This document shows positions 1-5,242 of a stretch of 5,242 nucleotides of DNA, piece by piece. Numbering within the stretch: position 1 is the first letter of the stretch; each line of letters opens with the position of its first letter. A model generated the notes under the pieces. The model was not told the origin of the DNA, searched no databases, and saw only the letters and a list, made by a program, of their open reading frames with translations. Where the stretch lies: NCBI GenBank assembly GCA_022707725.1, contig JAKJAB010000268.1, forward strand, positions 1-5,242. Reading direction: 5' to 3'. A program made the translations under genes and the position numbers. Origin of the DNA: Chloroflexota bacterium (lineage in GTDB: Bacteria > Chloroflexota > Anaerolineae > B4-G1 > SLSP01).

Positions 1-77
1 GACGAGGCGTAACACGTGGCTGGGGCCATGGCGTCGAGATAGGGATACGAGGATTGCCAAATTCATCATACCCAAAA
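1..77. repeat. Terminal direct repeat, left copy (circular overlap)
   Basis: These 77 bases are identical, base for base, to the last 77 bases of the window. The reading frame of the Rhs-M23 gene passes through the overlap without a stop or frameshift, so joining the ends gives a 5165-bp circle that makes coding sense. A length of exactly 77 is typical of the k-mer overlap left by de Bruijn assemblers on a circular or looped path. It is therefore best read as an assembly overlap and not as a phage or transposon terminus. Whether the molecule is a real circle or a collapsed tandem array cannot be told from sequence alone. Confidence 0.95.
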
Positions 78-448
78 TAGCCAGGCTCGGAACCTGTCCA
101 CGTTGTTGCTGTTGCTGGTGACGTTGGTGTCAGTGGAGGTATACAACCAAGGTCCGGTGTTGGCGTCGGCATCGGCGTTTGTGGGCGATCAAGGGGACAA
201 CCGGTCAATGTTCCGGCAACGGCAACACACAATATCACCGTCCATAGACGCCTGCCCCGGCCTTTCTTCCTCCCACCTGTCCAACTCTGCACCACCATCA
301 GCGGCATCAGCGCCAGCCAGATGCCCAAATTCGGGTCGAAATACCGCCCGCCCCGGTAGATCAACCCTGTGGACCAGTCGTACACCCCGCCGCAGACCAG
401 GTGGCTCACCGGGCCGTTTGGGCCTTCGAGCACCGCATTGTAGGTCAT
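1..448 (-). CDS. Rhs core end with lipobox-like segment; N-terminal part of Rhs-M23 protein
   Basis: This is the 5' part of a gene that crosses the window ends and finishes at 4480; joined, it is 1134 bp and 377 residues. Residues 6-56 are the last piece of an Rhs core, with the motif GGVYDWSTGLIYRGGRYFDP corresponding to the conserved end of Rhs-associated cores. Next come a basic stretch (GGRKKGRGRR, about 58-67), a hydrophobic segment (about 69-82) and LTGC with Cys84, which together resemble a lipoprotein signal peptide placed inside the protein. A Thr/Pro-rich linker follows (about 85-150). The start taken is ATG at 448. It has no visible Shine-Dalgarno sequence, and core homology begins only five residues later, so this looks like a displaced core fragment joined just behind the preceding lipoprotein gene, whose stop lies 28 bases upstream. 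An in-frame stop lies near 495. A possible internal start is Met48 (305-307), directly before the signal-like segment. Confidence 0.75.
   Translation of the reverse strand, partial: MTYNAVLEGPNGPVSHLVCGGVYDWSTGLIYRGGRYFDPNLGIWLALMPLMVVQSWTGGRKKGRGRRLWTVILCVAVAGTLTGCPLDRPQTPMPTPTPDLGCIPPLTPTSPATATTWTGSEPGYFGYDEFGNPRIPISTPWPQPRVTPR
197..307 (-). other. Internal lipoprotein-signal-like segment in the Rhs-M23 protein
   Basis: Residues 48-84 have the same plan as in the other module: Met48 (or Met51), a basic stretch (GGRKKGRGRR), a hydrophobic run and LTGC ending at Cys84, then a Pro/Thr-rich linker. The hydrophobic sequence differs from that of module 1, so the plan is conserved although the bases are not. 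This favours a real function for the segment. Confidence 0.6.
288..435 (-). repeat. Shared rhs core-end repeat, copy in module 2
   Basis: These 148 bases align without gaps to 2569-2716, with 16 mismatches counted by eye (about 89% identity). In the reading frame 15 of the 16 are synonymous; the exception is Val versus Ile before CGGVYDW. Similarity stops sharply at the upstream edge (TYNA versus FDPDGT before VLEGPNG) and, at the protein level, just after VVQxW. It marks the shared part of two otherwise different modules and is a candidate site for homologous exchange of tips. Confidence 0.93.
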
Positions 449-476
449 AGGTATCAGTACTACATCGTTAAAGGTC
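449..476 (-). other. Junction between propeller gene and Rhs core fragment of module 2
   Basis: These 28 bases separate the stop of the second propeller gene from ATG 448. The Rhs-M23 frame is open through the gap, back to a TAG within the end of the propeller gene. No Shine-Dalgarno sequence, clear promoter or terminator hairpin is visible. Homology to the other core copy begins only after ATG 448, so the breakpoint of the core fragment lies here or a few codons downstream. Confidence 0.5.
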
Positions 477-1691
477 TCAGTCTGCTGTGATTTCTAACTC
501 CAGGCGCGCCTCGCCATCATTAGTCAGATTCTGGATCTCTCCGCTGGACACCTCTAGTAAGTATATATCACTGGCTGCCCAACTCAAAAATGCGATGAAG
601 CGGCTATCACTGCTCCAGGTGAGTTGCGCGGTGCTGCCCACGAGAAAACAACGCAAATCTGGTGGGGTATCGCCAAAGTGCATAATGCAGATTTTCATTC
701 CCTCTGCATCGCTGATTTCAAATCGTAGCCACTCTCCGTTAGGCGACCACCTAAATGCACTGATAGAAAACGCCTCGCCGCGTTCTTCATACGTGGTCAA
801 ACGCTTGGTAGATAAGTCCCTCGGATTGTAGAGATACAAATCCCCATCATAGTCGTCCTTGTTTTCTAAAGGCTGATACATGAACCATTGACTATTTCTG
901 GACCACATTGTGTAGGCACTAAGAATATCCGCAGGTTGTTGGTAAATAGGAGCTACTGTGTTCCCTTCTGCATCTAACAAATAGAACACCCGCGTGTCAC
1001 CTTCTGCCTGGGAAAGCACCGTCCACTGCCCATTCGGCGCTTCCACTAGACGTGGTTCGGCGAGGGGCGTGAAGGTTGCCCGAGGATGTGCATCTATTCC
1101 TAGACTTGCACTAATGCCGGTTTGCACGTTAATCTGAAACCATGTACGTCCCCAAGGGGGCATAGTGCGCGGTGTATCTGTAACTCCTGCCAGAATATGA
1201 TTGTGGTCTTGCCATTCAGAGGTTAGCTCGCGATAAGGACCGGCAAGTTGTTTGATGATTGTCCCTTCCTGGTTGATGACAAATAGTGTTTGCCACTGTA
1301 CTCCATCAGGATACTGCCAGGCTACGTAGTGTAGCCATTGGTGATCGTCCGACCATTTCAAACTCACTTTTTGTGCAGAATCAGCCGCTAGCAACTGAAC
1401 TCGATGGCCTTCGGTGTCAATGCGCCAGATTTCTCCATTTCTTGTTGAGTAAGTAAAATGTGGGGCGGGTAGCTCTGTCTGCTGCAATGTAGGCGTCACA
1501 GCATCCAGCGGGGTGAGAGTATCGAAATTCGATTGAGGTGTCATTGCCAGCGAAGGTGTCGCAGACGGCCCTGCTTTGGGGGCAGAACACCCCAAGCAGA
1601 AGACCAAGGTAACGAGTAGGGCAACCTGCAATCTATTGCGAGGGCACTTCGTTTTGACCGGTGGTTTGCCTGGATTGGGATGCACATCCAT
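477..1691 (-). CDS. Beta-propeller lipoprotein behind the SleB-like tip (candidate immunity protein)
   Basis: The 404-residue protein starts at ATG 1691, three bases after the Rhs-SleB stop, with a strong GGGGGGTGA ribosome-binding site overlapping that stop. A basic N-terminus and a hydrophobic stretch (about 21-34) end at Cys35 in FCLGC, an imperfect lipobox (Cys at -3), followed by a Thr/Pro/Ser-rich linker to about 75. Propeller-type repeats recur about every 45-58 residues: WSDDHQWLHY (113), EWQDHNHILAG (159), APNGQWTVLS (218), MWSRNSQWFMY (262), RWSPNGEWLRF (314) and TWSSDSRFIAF (358). This fits a six-bladed TolB/PD40-like propeller. It resembles the other propeller gene in plan but not closely in sequence, as expected if each is matched to its own tip. 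Export to the outside of the membrane would place it where a wall hydrolase acts. An immunity function is inference; a general binding or sensing lipoprotein is the alternative. Confidence 0.85.
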   Translation of the reverse strand: MDVHPNPGKPPVKTKCPRNRLQVALLVTLVFCLGCSAPKAGPSATPSLAMTPQSNFDTLTPLDAVTPTLQQTELPAPHFTYSTRNGEIWRIDTEGHRVQLLAADSAQKVSLKWSDDHQWLHYVAWQYPDGVQWQTLFVINQEGTIIKQLAGPYRELTSEWQDHNHILAGVTDTPRTMPPWGRTWFQINVQTGISASLGIDAHPRATFTPLAEPRLVEAPNGQWTVLSQAEGDTRVFYLLDAEGNTVAPIYQQPADILSAYTMWSRNSQWFMYQPLENKDDYDGDLYLYNPRDLSTKRLTTYEERGEAFSISAFRWSPNGEWLRFEISDAEGMKICIMHFGDTPPDLRCFLVGSTAQLTWSSDSRFIAFLSWAASDIYLLEVSSGEIQNLTNDGEARLELEITAD

Positions 1692-1694
1692 AGT

Positions 1695-1703
1695 TCACCC
1701 CCC
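1695..1703 (-). promoter_or_regulatory. Strong ribosome-binding site overlapping the Rhs-SleB stop codon
   Basis: On the minus strand GGGGGGTGA, one base different from the consensus GGAGGTGA over its last eight positions, ends three bases before ATG 1691. Its TGA is the stop codon of the Rhs-SleB gene. The arrangement favours coupled translation of tip and lipoprotein, and it fixes the lipoprotein start. Confidence 0.75.
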
Positions 1704-3233
1704 AGTGTTCTCTTCACACAATGGGCAGAAGTTAAACCTCCTTGGGGCCGGATGCTTTAATTTCTCATATACGTTAGGATCCATCTCCTCAAGATTGTTT
1801 ACACAAAAAGGCTTGCCACACCCAGGGTCCATGCTAGTATCTCTGAAGAAAACGGCCCCACCTGTTGGGTCCTCTCTCTCCCGCATAAGCACTTGCATAG
1901 CCACTTGTTCTTCATAGGGGCTTGATATGTATCCACGATTGGCCGCGTACGCGTTATAATCATTATCTTGCGCGCAACCCGTTATTGAAGAACAACTACT
2001 AAACCTGTACTCGCCTCCCTCCCCATAGTGGATGTCAACTCTATTACGAATCGTCCAGACTATCGCCACAAACGCCCGGTCACGATTGTCGTAATCCCCC
2101 CACATAAAACTTACTATTTCTACATCTTTGTTTCGTGTATTCTTCACCCACCGGTCAAAATCTTGCCATTCTGGAAGATCCGGGATTTTGTTAGGTGTAT
2201 CCAATTCCGCCCCAGCCGCTTTGGCAGCTTCTTGTGCGTCTGCCGGCGTTGGAAGCGGGCCTACCGGTTCAGGTAGAACGGGTACACATTCACCTGGCGG
2301 CCGTGGTGTATCAGTTGGTGGTGGTAGTGTGTTAGTTGGCGGTGGTGGAGTCGGTGTAAGCCACGGGCTAGGTGTCGGTGTTGGAGTTGACGTCCCTGTC
2401 CCCGGCCCCAACCCGCTACTGCCGTCTTCAGTACAGGAAGGTGTTCGTGTTGGCGTAGGGGTGGGTATAGGTTGGTTAGTGCAACACCCCGCCAGCATCC
2501 CCACCGCCAACAATCCCACGCACACCAGCAGCACCCCCTTTCGCCGATCCTTCCGCTTGTGCCAGCCCTGCACCACCATCAGCGGCATCAGCGCCAACCA
2601 GATGCCCAAGTTCGGGTCGAAGTAGCGCCCGCCCCGGTAGATCAGCCCCGTGGACCAGTCGTACACCCCACCGCAGATGAGGTGACTGACCGGACCGTTC
2701 GGCCCTTCCAGTACCGTCCCGTCGGGATCGAACAGCCACGCGCTGACCACGTCGCCTTCGGCATCCGCGCCCTGGCGAACGTAGCCTTCCGCGTCGTGCA
2801 AGTAGTAGAGCCATTCATCGTCGCGTTGTTCGCCCAGGCAGTCTCGCCCGTAGAGATAACTCACGGTCTCGGTCGGCGTGGTCTCGGCGAGGATGCGCTG
2901 CCCGGCGGCGCAGTCCAGGACGTAGGTGGTGGCGCCGTAACCGTTGACGTTTACGGCCACGCGGTCTAAGCCATTGTACACGAATTCCGTGGTTTGGGTA
3001 AACACGCGCACTTTGATCATTTGTCCCGCGCCGTCGTACTCAAACCTGCGCACAGGGTAACCTTGCGTCCATTCGGTGAGCAACTGTCCGCGTTGCGACC
3101 AGTCGTAGGTGTACATGTGCCCGTCGCTGCGGCTGCGCGCTGTCAGGCGATTGGTCGCAGTATGTAGCGATATTCTGGCATCGGTATAGTTGATGCGTAT
3201 CAGACGGTTGAAGCCGTCGTATAAATAGTGCAT
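1695..3233 (-). CDS. 5'-truncated Rhs (YD-repeat) core fused to SleB-like cell-wall hydrolase tip
   Basis: The 512-residue frame starts at ATG 3233 without a Shine-Dalgarno sequence. Residues 1-224 are the C-terminal part of an Rhs core, with YD-type repeats (YLYDGFNRL, YTYDWSQRG, FEYDGAGQM) and the core-end motif around 190-210 (YDWSTGLIYRGGRYFDP). Full Rhs proteins are usually well over 1000 residues, so most of the core is missing. A basic stretch (225-232), a hydrophobic segment (233-247) and LAGC with Cys250 follow, then a Thr-Pro linker (about 256-315). Residues about 368-495 resemble the SleB/Hydrolase_2 family: AFVAIVWTIRNRV matches the NRV helix and DPTGGAVFF matches the DPTGGA strand. 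The glutamate expected in the EARGE-like motif is not seen; MWGDYDN occupies that place. The tip is Cys-rich (414, 420, 472, 477, and CPLC at 503-506). The core is GC-rich and the tip is not. The SleB assignment is moderate; the Rhs assignment is strong. Confidence 0.82.
   Translation of the reverse strand: MHYLYDGFNRLIRINYTDARISLHTATNRLTARSRSDGHMYTYDWSQRGQLLTEWTQGYPVRRFEYDGAGQMIKVRVFTQTTEFVYNGLDRVAVNVNGYGATTYVLDCAAGQRILAETTPTETVSYLYGRDCLGEQRDDEWLYYLHDAEGYVRQGADAEGDVVSAWLFDPDGTVLEGPNGPVSHLICGGVYDWSTGLIYRGGRYFDPNLGIWLALMPLMVVQGWHKRKDRRKGVLLVCVGLLAVGMLAGCCTNQPIPTPTPTRTPSCTEDGSSGLGPGTGTSTPTPTPSPWLTPTPPPPTNTLPPPTDTPRPPGECVPVLPEPVGPLPTPADAQEAAKAAGAELDTPNKIPDLPEWQDFDRWVKNTRNKDVEIVSFMWGDYDNRDRAFVAIVWTIRNRVDIHYGEGGEYRFSSCSSITGCAQDNDYNAYAANRGYISSPYEEQVAMQVLMREREDPTGGAVFFRDTSMDPGCGKPFCVNNLEEMDPNVYEKLKHPAPRRFNFCPLCEENTGG
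2289..2468 (-). repeat. Low-complexity Thr-Pro linker coding region
   Basis: This stretch encodes residues about 256-315 of the Rhs-SleB protein, rich in Thr-Pro and Pro runs (TPTPTPSP, LTPTPPPPTNT, LPPPTDTPRPP). Such linkers commonly span the cell wall or separate an anchor from a catalytic domain in exported proteins. On the plus strand it gives an apparent Gly-Val-rich frame that is not a gene. Slippage or recombination here could change the linker length. Confidence 0.75.
2484..2588 (-). other. Internal lipoprotein-signal-like segment in the Rhs-SleB protein
   Basis: Residues 216-250 read as a complete lipoprotein signal peptide: Met216 (or Met219), a basic stretch (KRKDRRK), a hydrophobic run and LAGC ending at Cys250, followed at once by a Thr-Pro linker. 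It lies in the middle of the Rhs protein, directly after the core. It could be a membrane anchor with the core inside and the tip outside, or the real N-terminus of a separately translated tip lipoprotein. No good ribosome-binding site is seen before Met216. Confidence 0.6.
2569..2716 (-). repeat. Shared rhs core-end repeat, copy in module 1
   Basis: Partner of the copy at 288-435, in the same orientation. It encodes VLEGPNGPVSHL through the core-end motif and on to MPLMVVQ. Here the core continues upstream to 3233, while the other copy is cut off at its edge. The two tips begin just downstream of this repeat and share no sequence apart from the general plan of basic stretch, hydrophobic segment and Cys. 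Confidence 0.93.
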
Positions 3234-3253
3234 GATCAGTGGACGAGTTGAAA
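3234..3253 (-). other. Junction between propeller gene and Rhs core fragment of module 1
   Basis: Twenty bases separate the stop of the first propeller gene from ATG 3233 of the Rhs-SleB gene. The Rhs frame is open across this gap but meets TAG inside the end of the propeller gene (around 3264). No Shine-Dalgarno sequence, promoter or terminator hairpin is evident. The core starts here in mid-domain, so this is probably a recombination breakpoint where a 5'-truncated rhs core was placed behind a lipoprotein gene. Confidence 0.5.
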
Positions 3254-4477
3254 CTATGGCTCCCTATACTCGACCAATCCCGTACCATCAACATTTACCA
3301 CGAACCAACTTCTCTCGACAGCACTCTCACCATCAGTGCCGATTCTGTATCCCCGAAATACCAGACGTTGACCATCGGGCAGCCACTTGACGGGCCAGGT
3401 TGCCTGGGCTCCGGATAGTTGCGCCGTTGTAACTTCATCACGCTCCCAATTCCAAACGCGGATCATGTTTTCTTCTGTAATCCACGCCAGTTTGTTGGAA
3501 TCTGATGACCACACACCATGTCGCAACCAGCCATCCGCATAGTCCAGAGAGATTTCATCGACCACTTTGCCGTCAGCATCTATGCGTGATAAACGATGTT
3601 CGAATCCCGGGCCATATCGTGGGGCGAACCACTCCAGCCACTTGCCATTCGGTAACCACTCACCCGATTCGCCGTTGGCTGTCAATTGGGTTACCTGTTT
3701 AGGAAAATTATAGGGTTCTAAAGTGACGACATAGACTTTGCGCATTCTTTCATTCACCGGGGAACACAATTCGGTATAAGCAAGCTGGATGTTGTTAGGC
3801 GACCACTCAAGGTAACAAAAATCGCTGGGTTTGTCCGTAATACGTCTGATATTGCTACCATCGCTGTCCATCACATATATGTGCCTCAGGCACCCGTAGG
3901 GTTCACCGTGTCGATATCCCTCACATTCTTCTTCTGCGGCCTGGAAGACAACCCGTTTTCCGTCAGCCGAAATGGATACTTCATACTTGAAACCAGACCA
4001 ACTCATAATACACCGAGGTTCATTTGAACTGTCCAATTCTACACGGTAAATGCATTTCGATAATCGTCTGTCATCTTCAAGTATCGTGACCCACACTCCA
4101 TCACGCGAGATATAGGGGAAAAAGGCAGGAGATTGCGCTCTTTCCAGAGCCGGTAATTGATGAAGGACTTGTAACTCGGAATCCCCCTCATACGCTGCCA
4201 ATAATCGGCTATGATCCGCACTCATAACCTCGAATAGCGCCTCCGCAAACGATAGGCGGGACTGTGGTCTAATCACAGTCGGCTGTGTTACGAGAACCGG
4301 TGTTGATGAGAGGGTCGGTGAGACAGGAGGCGCAATCGTTGGCGTCAAAGCGACCGCCCTGGTTGGAGTTGGTGTCAAGGTAGGTGATTTCGCACACGCC
4401 GTCAATGCAAGCATCATTACAATCACACAGATAAGTATTCGCGCTAGTAAGTATGTATGGTTTTCTGTCGTTCTCAT
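3254..4477 (-). CDS. Beta-propeller lipoprotein behind the M23 tip (candidate immunity protein)
   Basis: The 407-residue protein starts at ATG 4477, two bases after the stop of the Rhs-M23 gene, with AGGA eight bases upstream; a TTG at 4481-4483 would add only two residues. Residues 1-28 form a lipoprotein signal: a hydrophobic stretch ending in LTAC with Cys28. A Thr-Pro linker covers about 32-68. The rest carries repeats of the WD40-like/TolB (PD40) type at roughly residues 86, 123, 169, 225, 274, 323 and 365, for example SISADGKRVVF, EWSPNNIQLAY, VWSSDSNKLAW and KWLPDGQRLVF, indicating a six- or seven-bladed propeller. The protein should sit on the outer face of the cytoplasmic membrane. 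Its coupling to a peptidoglycan-hydrolase tip suggests an immunity or accessory partner, but propeller lipoproteins are also common for other purposes. The coding sequence is GC-poor: 22 of 60 bases at 4021-4080. Confidence 0.85.
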   Translation of the reverse strand: MRTTENHTYLLARILICVIVMMLALTACAKSPTLTPTPTRAVALTPTIAPPVSPTLSSTPVLVTQPTVIRPQSRLSFAEALFEVMSADHSRLLAAYEGDSELQVLHQLPALERAQSPAFFPYISRDGVWVTILEDDRRLSKCIYRVELDSSNEPRCIMSWSGFKYEVSISADGKRVVFQAAEEECEGYRHGEPYGCLRHIYVMDSDGSNIRRITDKPSDFCYLEWSPNNIQLAYTELCSPVNERMRKVYVVTLEPYNFPKQVTQLTANGESGEWLPNGKWLEWFAPRYGPGFEHRLSRIDADGKVVDEISLDYADGWLRHGVWSSDSNKLAWITEENMIRVWNWERDEVTTAQLSGAQATWPVKWLPDGQRLVFRGYRIGTDGESAVERSWFVVNVDGTGLVEYREP

Positions 4478-4479
4478 TT

Positions 4480-5242
4480 TCAAAGTCCTGGTATGTAATT
4501 GGCTGGGTTAAGGACATCGCCAACCGGCTCATCTTTGCAAGTTTCTTTGATCGAAATATGTAAATGCGGCCCAGTAGCATCGCCCACATCGGAATAGGAA
4601 CCCAACCACGTCTGCTGCGTGAAAAAAGTCCCAAGTTTTAAGGCTGGATTTCTATCTTTTTGGGCTATATGCGTATACTGAATCCAGTATATCTTGCCGT
4701 CCGGGTGCTCATGCAGCACATTTATCCAATACGTCCCCTTTGCATATTGCGCATTGACATCAGGAAATACCAAGGCAGCACCATCAGCCATAGCGACCAC
4801 ACGGTCACCACCGGGTTTTCTACTTGATTGTATATCAACGCCGTTATGTACTTGACTGCCAGGTCCCCATATAAATTCCCAAGTGACATTGAGTCCAACG
4901 CCGGGATCAAATGGTGAAACCCACGGTTTGGGTGGTGGAAAAGATATGTTACCTTCGGCGACTACCACATCGCTGCGGACCCATCCTTCAACTACCTGTC
5001 CATGATCATTGTAGCGGATTTTCCACCACCAAGTTCCGGCGGCCTCACGTCCGAACTGGCCAATAGGTTCTGCATCGCCATAAAGCTTGCCTATGATGTT
5101 GGACCCTCCCACACTGGATGCGGCCGTCGGTCCACTACGCACATTGACACCGTCGCTATTTTCAGGACGAGGCGTAACACGTGGCTGGGGCCATGGCGTC
5201 GAGATAGGGATACGAGGATTGCCAAATTCATCATACCCAAAA
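4480..5242 (-). CDS. SH3b plus M23 (LytM) peptidase tip; C-terminal part of Rhs-M23 protein
   Basis: This is the 3' part of the Rhs-M23 gene, open at the right end of the window and continuous in frame with the segment ending at base 1. Numbered on the joined 377-residue protein, a bacterial SH3 domain covers about 154-217 (GVNVRSGP at its start, GWVRSDVV at its end), a fold that usually binds cell wall. An M23 zinc metallopeptidase domain covers about 245-360. The family motifs are intact: HNGVD (His256, Asp260), a catalytic-type His315 in YTHIAQ, and GPHLH (His350, His352). M23 enzymes cut peptide cross-links in peptidoglycan, so the protein probably acts outside the membrane. The GTG at 5140-5142 is not a good start because it lies inside the SH3 domain and the frame is open upstream. 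The gene ends with TGA two bases before the ATG of the next lipoprotein gene. Confidence 0.9.
   Translation of the reverse strand, partial: FGYDEFGNPRIPISTPWPQPRVTPRPENSDGVNVRSGPTAASSVGGSNIIGKLYGDAEPIGQFGREAAGTWWWKIRYNDHGQVVEGWVRSDVVVAEGNISFPPPKPWVSPFDPGVGLNVTWEFIWGPGSQVHNGVDIQSSRKPGGDRVVAMADGAALVFPDVNAQYAKGTYWINVLHEHPDGKIYWIQYTHIAQKDRNPALKLGTFFTQQTWLGSYSDVGDATGPHLHISIKETCKDEPVGDVLNPANYIPGL
4486..4489 (-). promoter_or_regulatory. Shine-Dalgarno AGGA for the downstream propeller lipoprotein
   Basis: AGGA on the minus strand lies eight bases before ATG 4477 and inside the last codons of the M23 tip. The stop TGA (4480-4482) and the ATG are two bases apart. This supports ATG 4477 over the TTG at 4483 and suggests translational coupling of tip and lipoprotein. 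Confidence 0.6.
5166..5242. repeat. Terminal direct repeat, right copy (circular overlap)
   Basis: Exact second copy of the first 77 bases of the window. On the minus strand it encodes part of the Pro-rich linker between the lipobox-like segment and the SH3 domain of the Rhs-M23 protein. It should be counted once when the circle is closed, giving a unit of 5165 bp. Confidence 0.95.

Noticed and set aside
1..77. Terminal repeat as a phage terminus, long terminal repeat or attachment site
   Set aside because: No phage, transposase or integrase gene is present, the repeat lies inside one coding frame, and an exact length of 77 fits an assembly k-mer.
103..450. Plus-strand open frame of 115 residues
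   Set aside because: It is antisense to the Rhs core end and lipobox segment of the Rhs-M23 gene, whose minus-strand translation has clear family motifs. The plus-strand product is Ser/Arg/Pro-rich without recognisable domains.
2289..2468. CRISPR array or tandem regulatory repeats in the repetitive tract
   Set aside because: The repetition is codon-level Thr-Pro low complexity in frame with the Rhs-SleB protein, with no constant repeat length or spacers.
2128..2969. Overlapping plus-strand open frames of 165 residues each and a 112-residue minus frame at 2476-2814
   Set aside because: They are shadows of the GC-rich core and the Thr-Pro linker. The Gly-Val repeats arise from reading the linker codons on the opposite strand, and there is no ribosome-binding site or known motif.
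4480..5142. GTG at 5140-5142 as the start of a stand-alone SH3-M23 peptidase
   Set aside because: The GTG codes for the Val in the NVRSGP motif inside the SH3 domain. The frame is open upstream through the window end and joins the Rhs core fragment in phase.
1..5242. Small plasmid or CRESS-like replicon
   Set aside because: No replication initiator, iteron array, relaxase or stem-loop origin is seen; the four minus-strand genes account for nearly all the sequence.

Overview
This window is a closed, single-strand coding unit, probably from an uncultured Chloroflexota (Anaerolineae-like) bacterium. That guess rests on style: lipoprotein-type signals followed by long Thr-Pro linkers, WD40/TolB-like lipoproteins, and Rhs (YD-repeat) proteins with a hydrophobic segment right after the core. 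No marker gene confirms it. All genes lie on the minus strand and fill nearly the whole sequence.

The first 77 bases are repeated exactly as the last 77, and one reading frame runs through the join without a stop or shift. The sequence therefore represents a circle, or one period of a tandem array, of 5165 bp. The exact 77-base overlap looks like an assembler k-mer, so the join is probably a graph closure and not a biological terminal repeat. No replication, partition, transposase, integrase or phage gene is visible, so a self-replicating plasmid is unlikely.

Read in the direction of transcription, the circle holds two modules of the same design. Module 1 (3233 down to 477) is the 3' part of an rhs core, a basic stretch, a hydrophobic segment ending in a lipobox-like LAGC, a Thr-Pro linker and a SleB-like cell-wall hydrolase domain, followed after 3 bases by a beta-propeller lipoprotein gene. 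Module 2 (448 down to 1, continuing from 5165 down to 3254) has a much shorter piece of rhs core, the same basic-hydrophobic-LTGC segment, a Pro-rich linker, a bacterial SH3 domain and an M23 (LytM) peptidase domain, followed after 2 bases by a second beta-propeller lipoprotein gene.

The two modules share a 148-bp stretch of core (16 mismatches, 15 of them synonymous) and then diverge completely into different tips. The core is GC-rich (about 67-72% in windows counted by hand) and the tip and lipoprotein genes are much poorer in GC (about 37-48%). This matches the classical layout of rhs elements and their displaced 'orphan' tip/immunity cassettes. The main hypothesis is an array of interchangeable Rhs tips that attack peptidoglycan, each paired with an extracytoplasmic propeller lipoprotein that may be its immunity partner. 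The domain and layout evidence is direct; the toxin/immunity role is inference.
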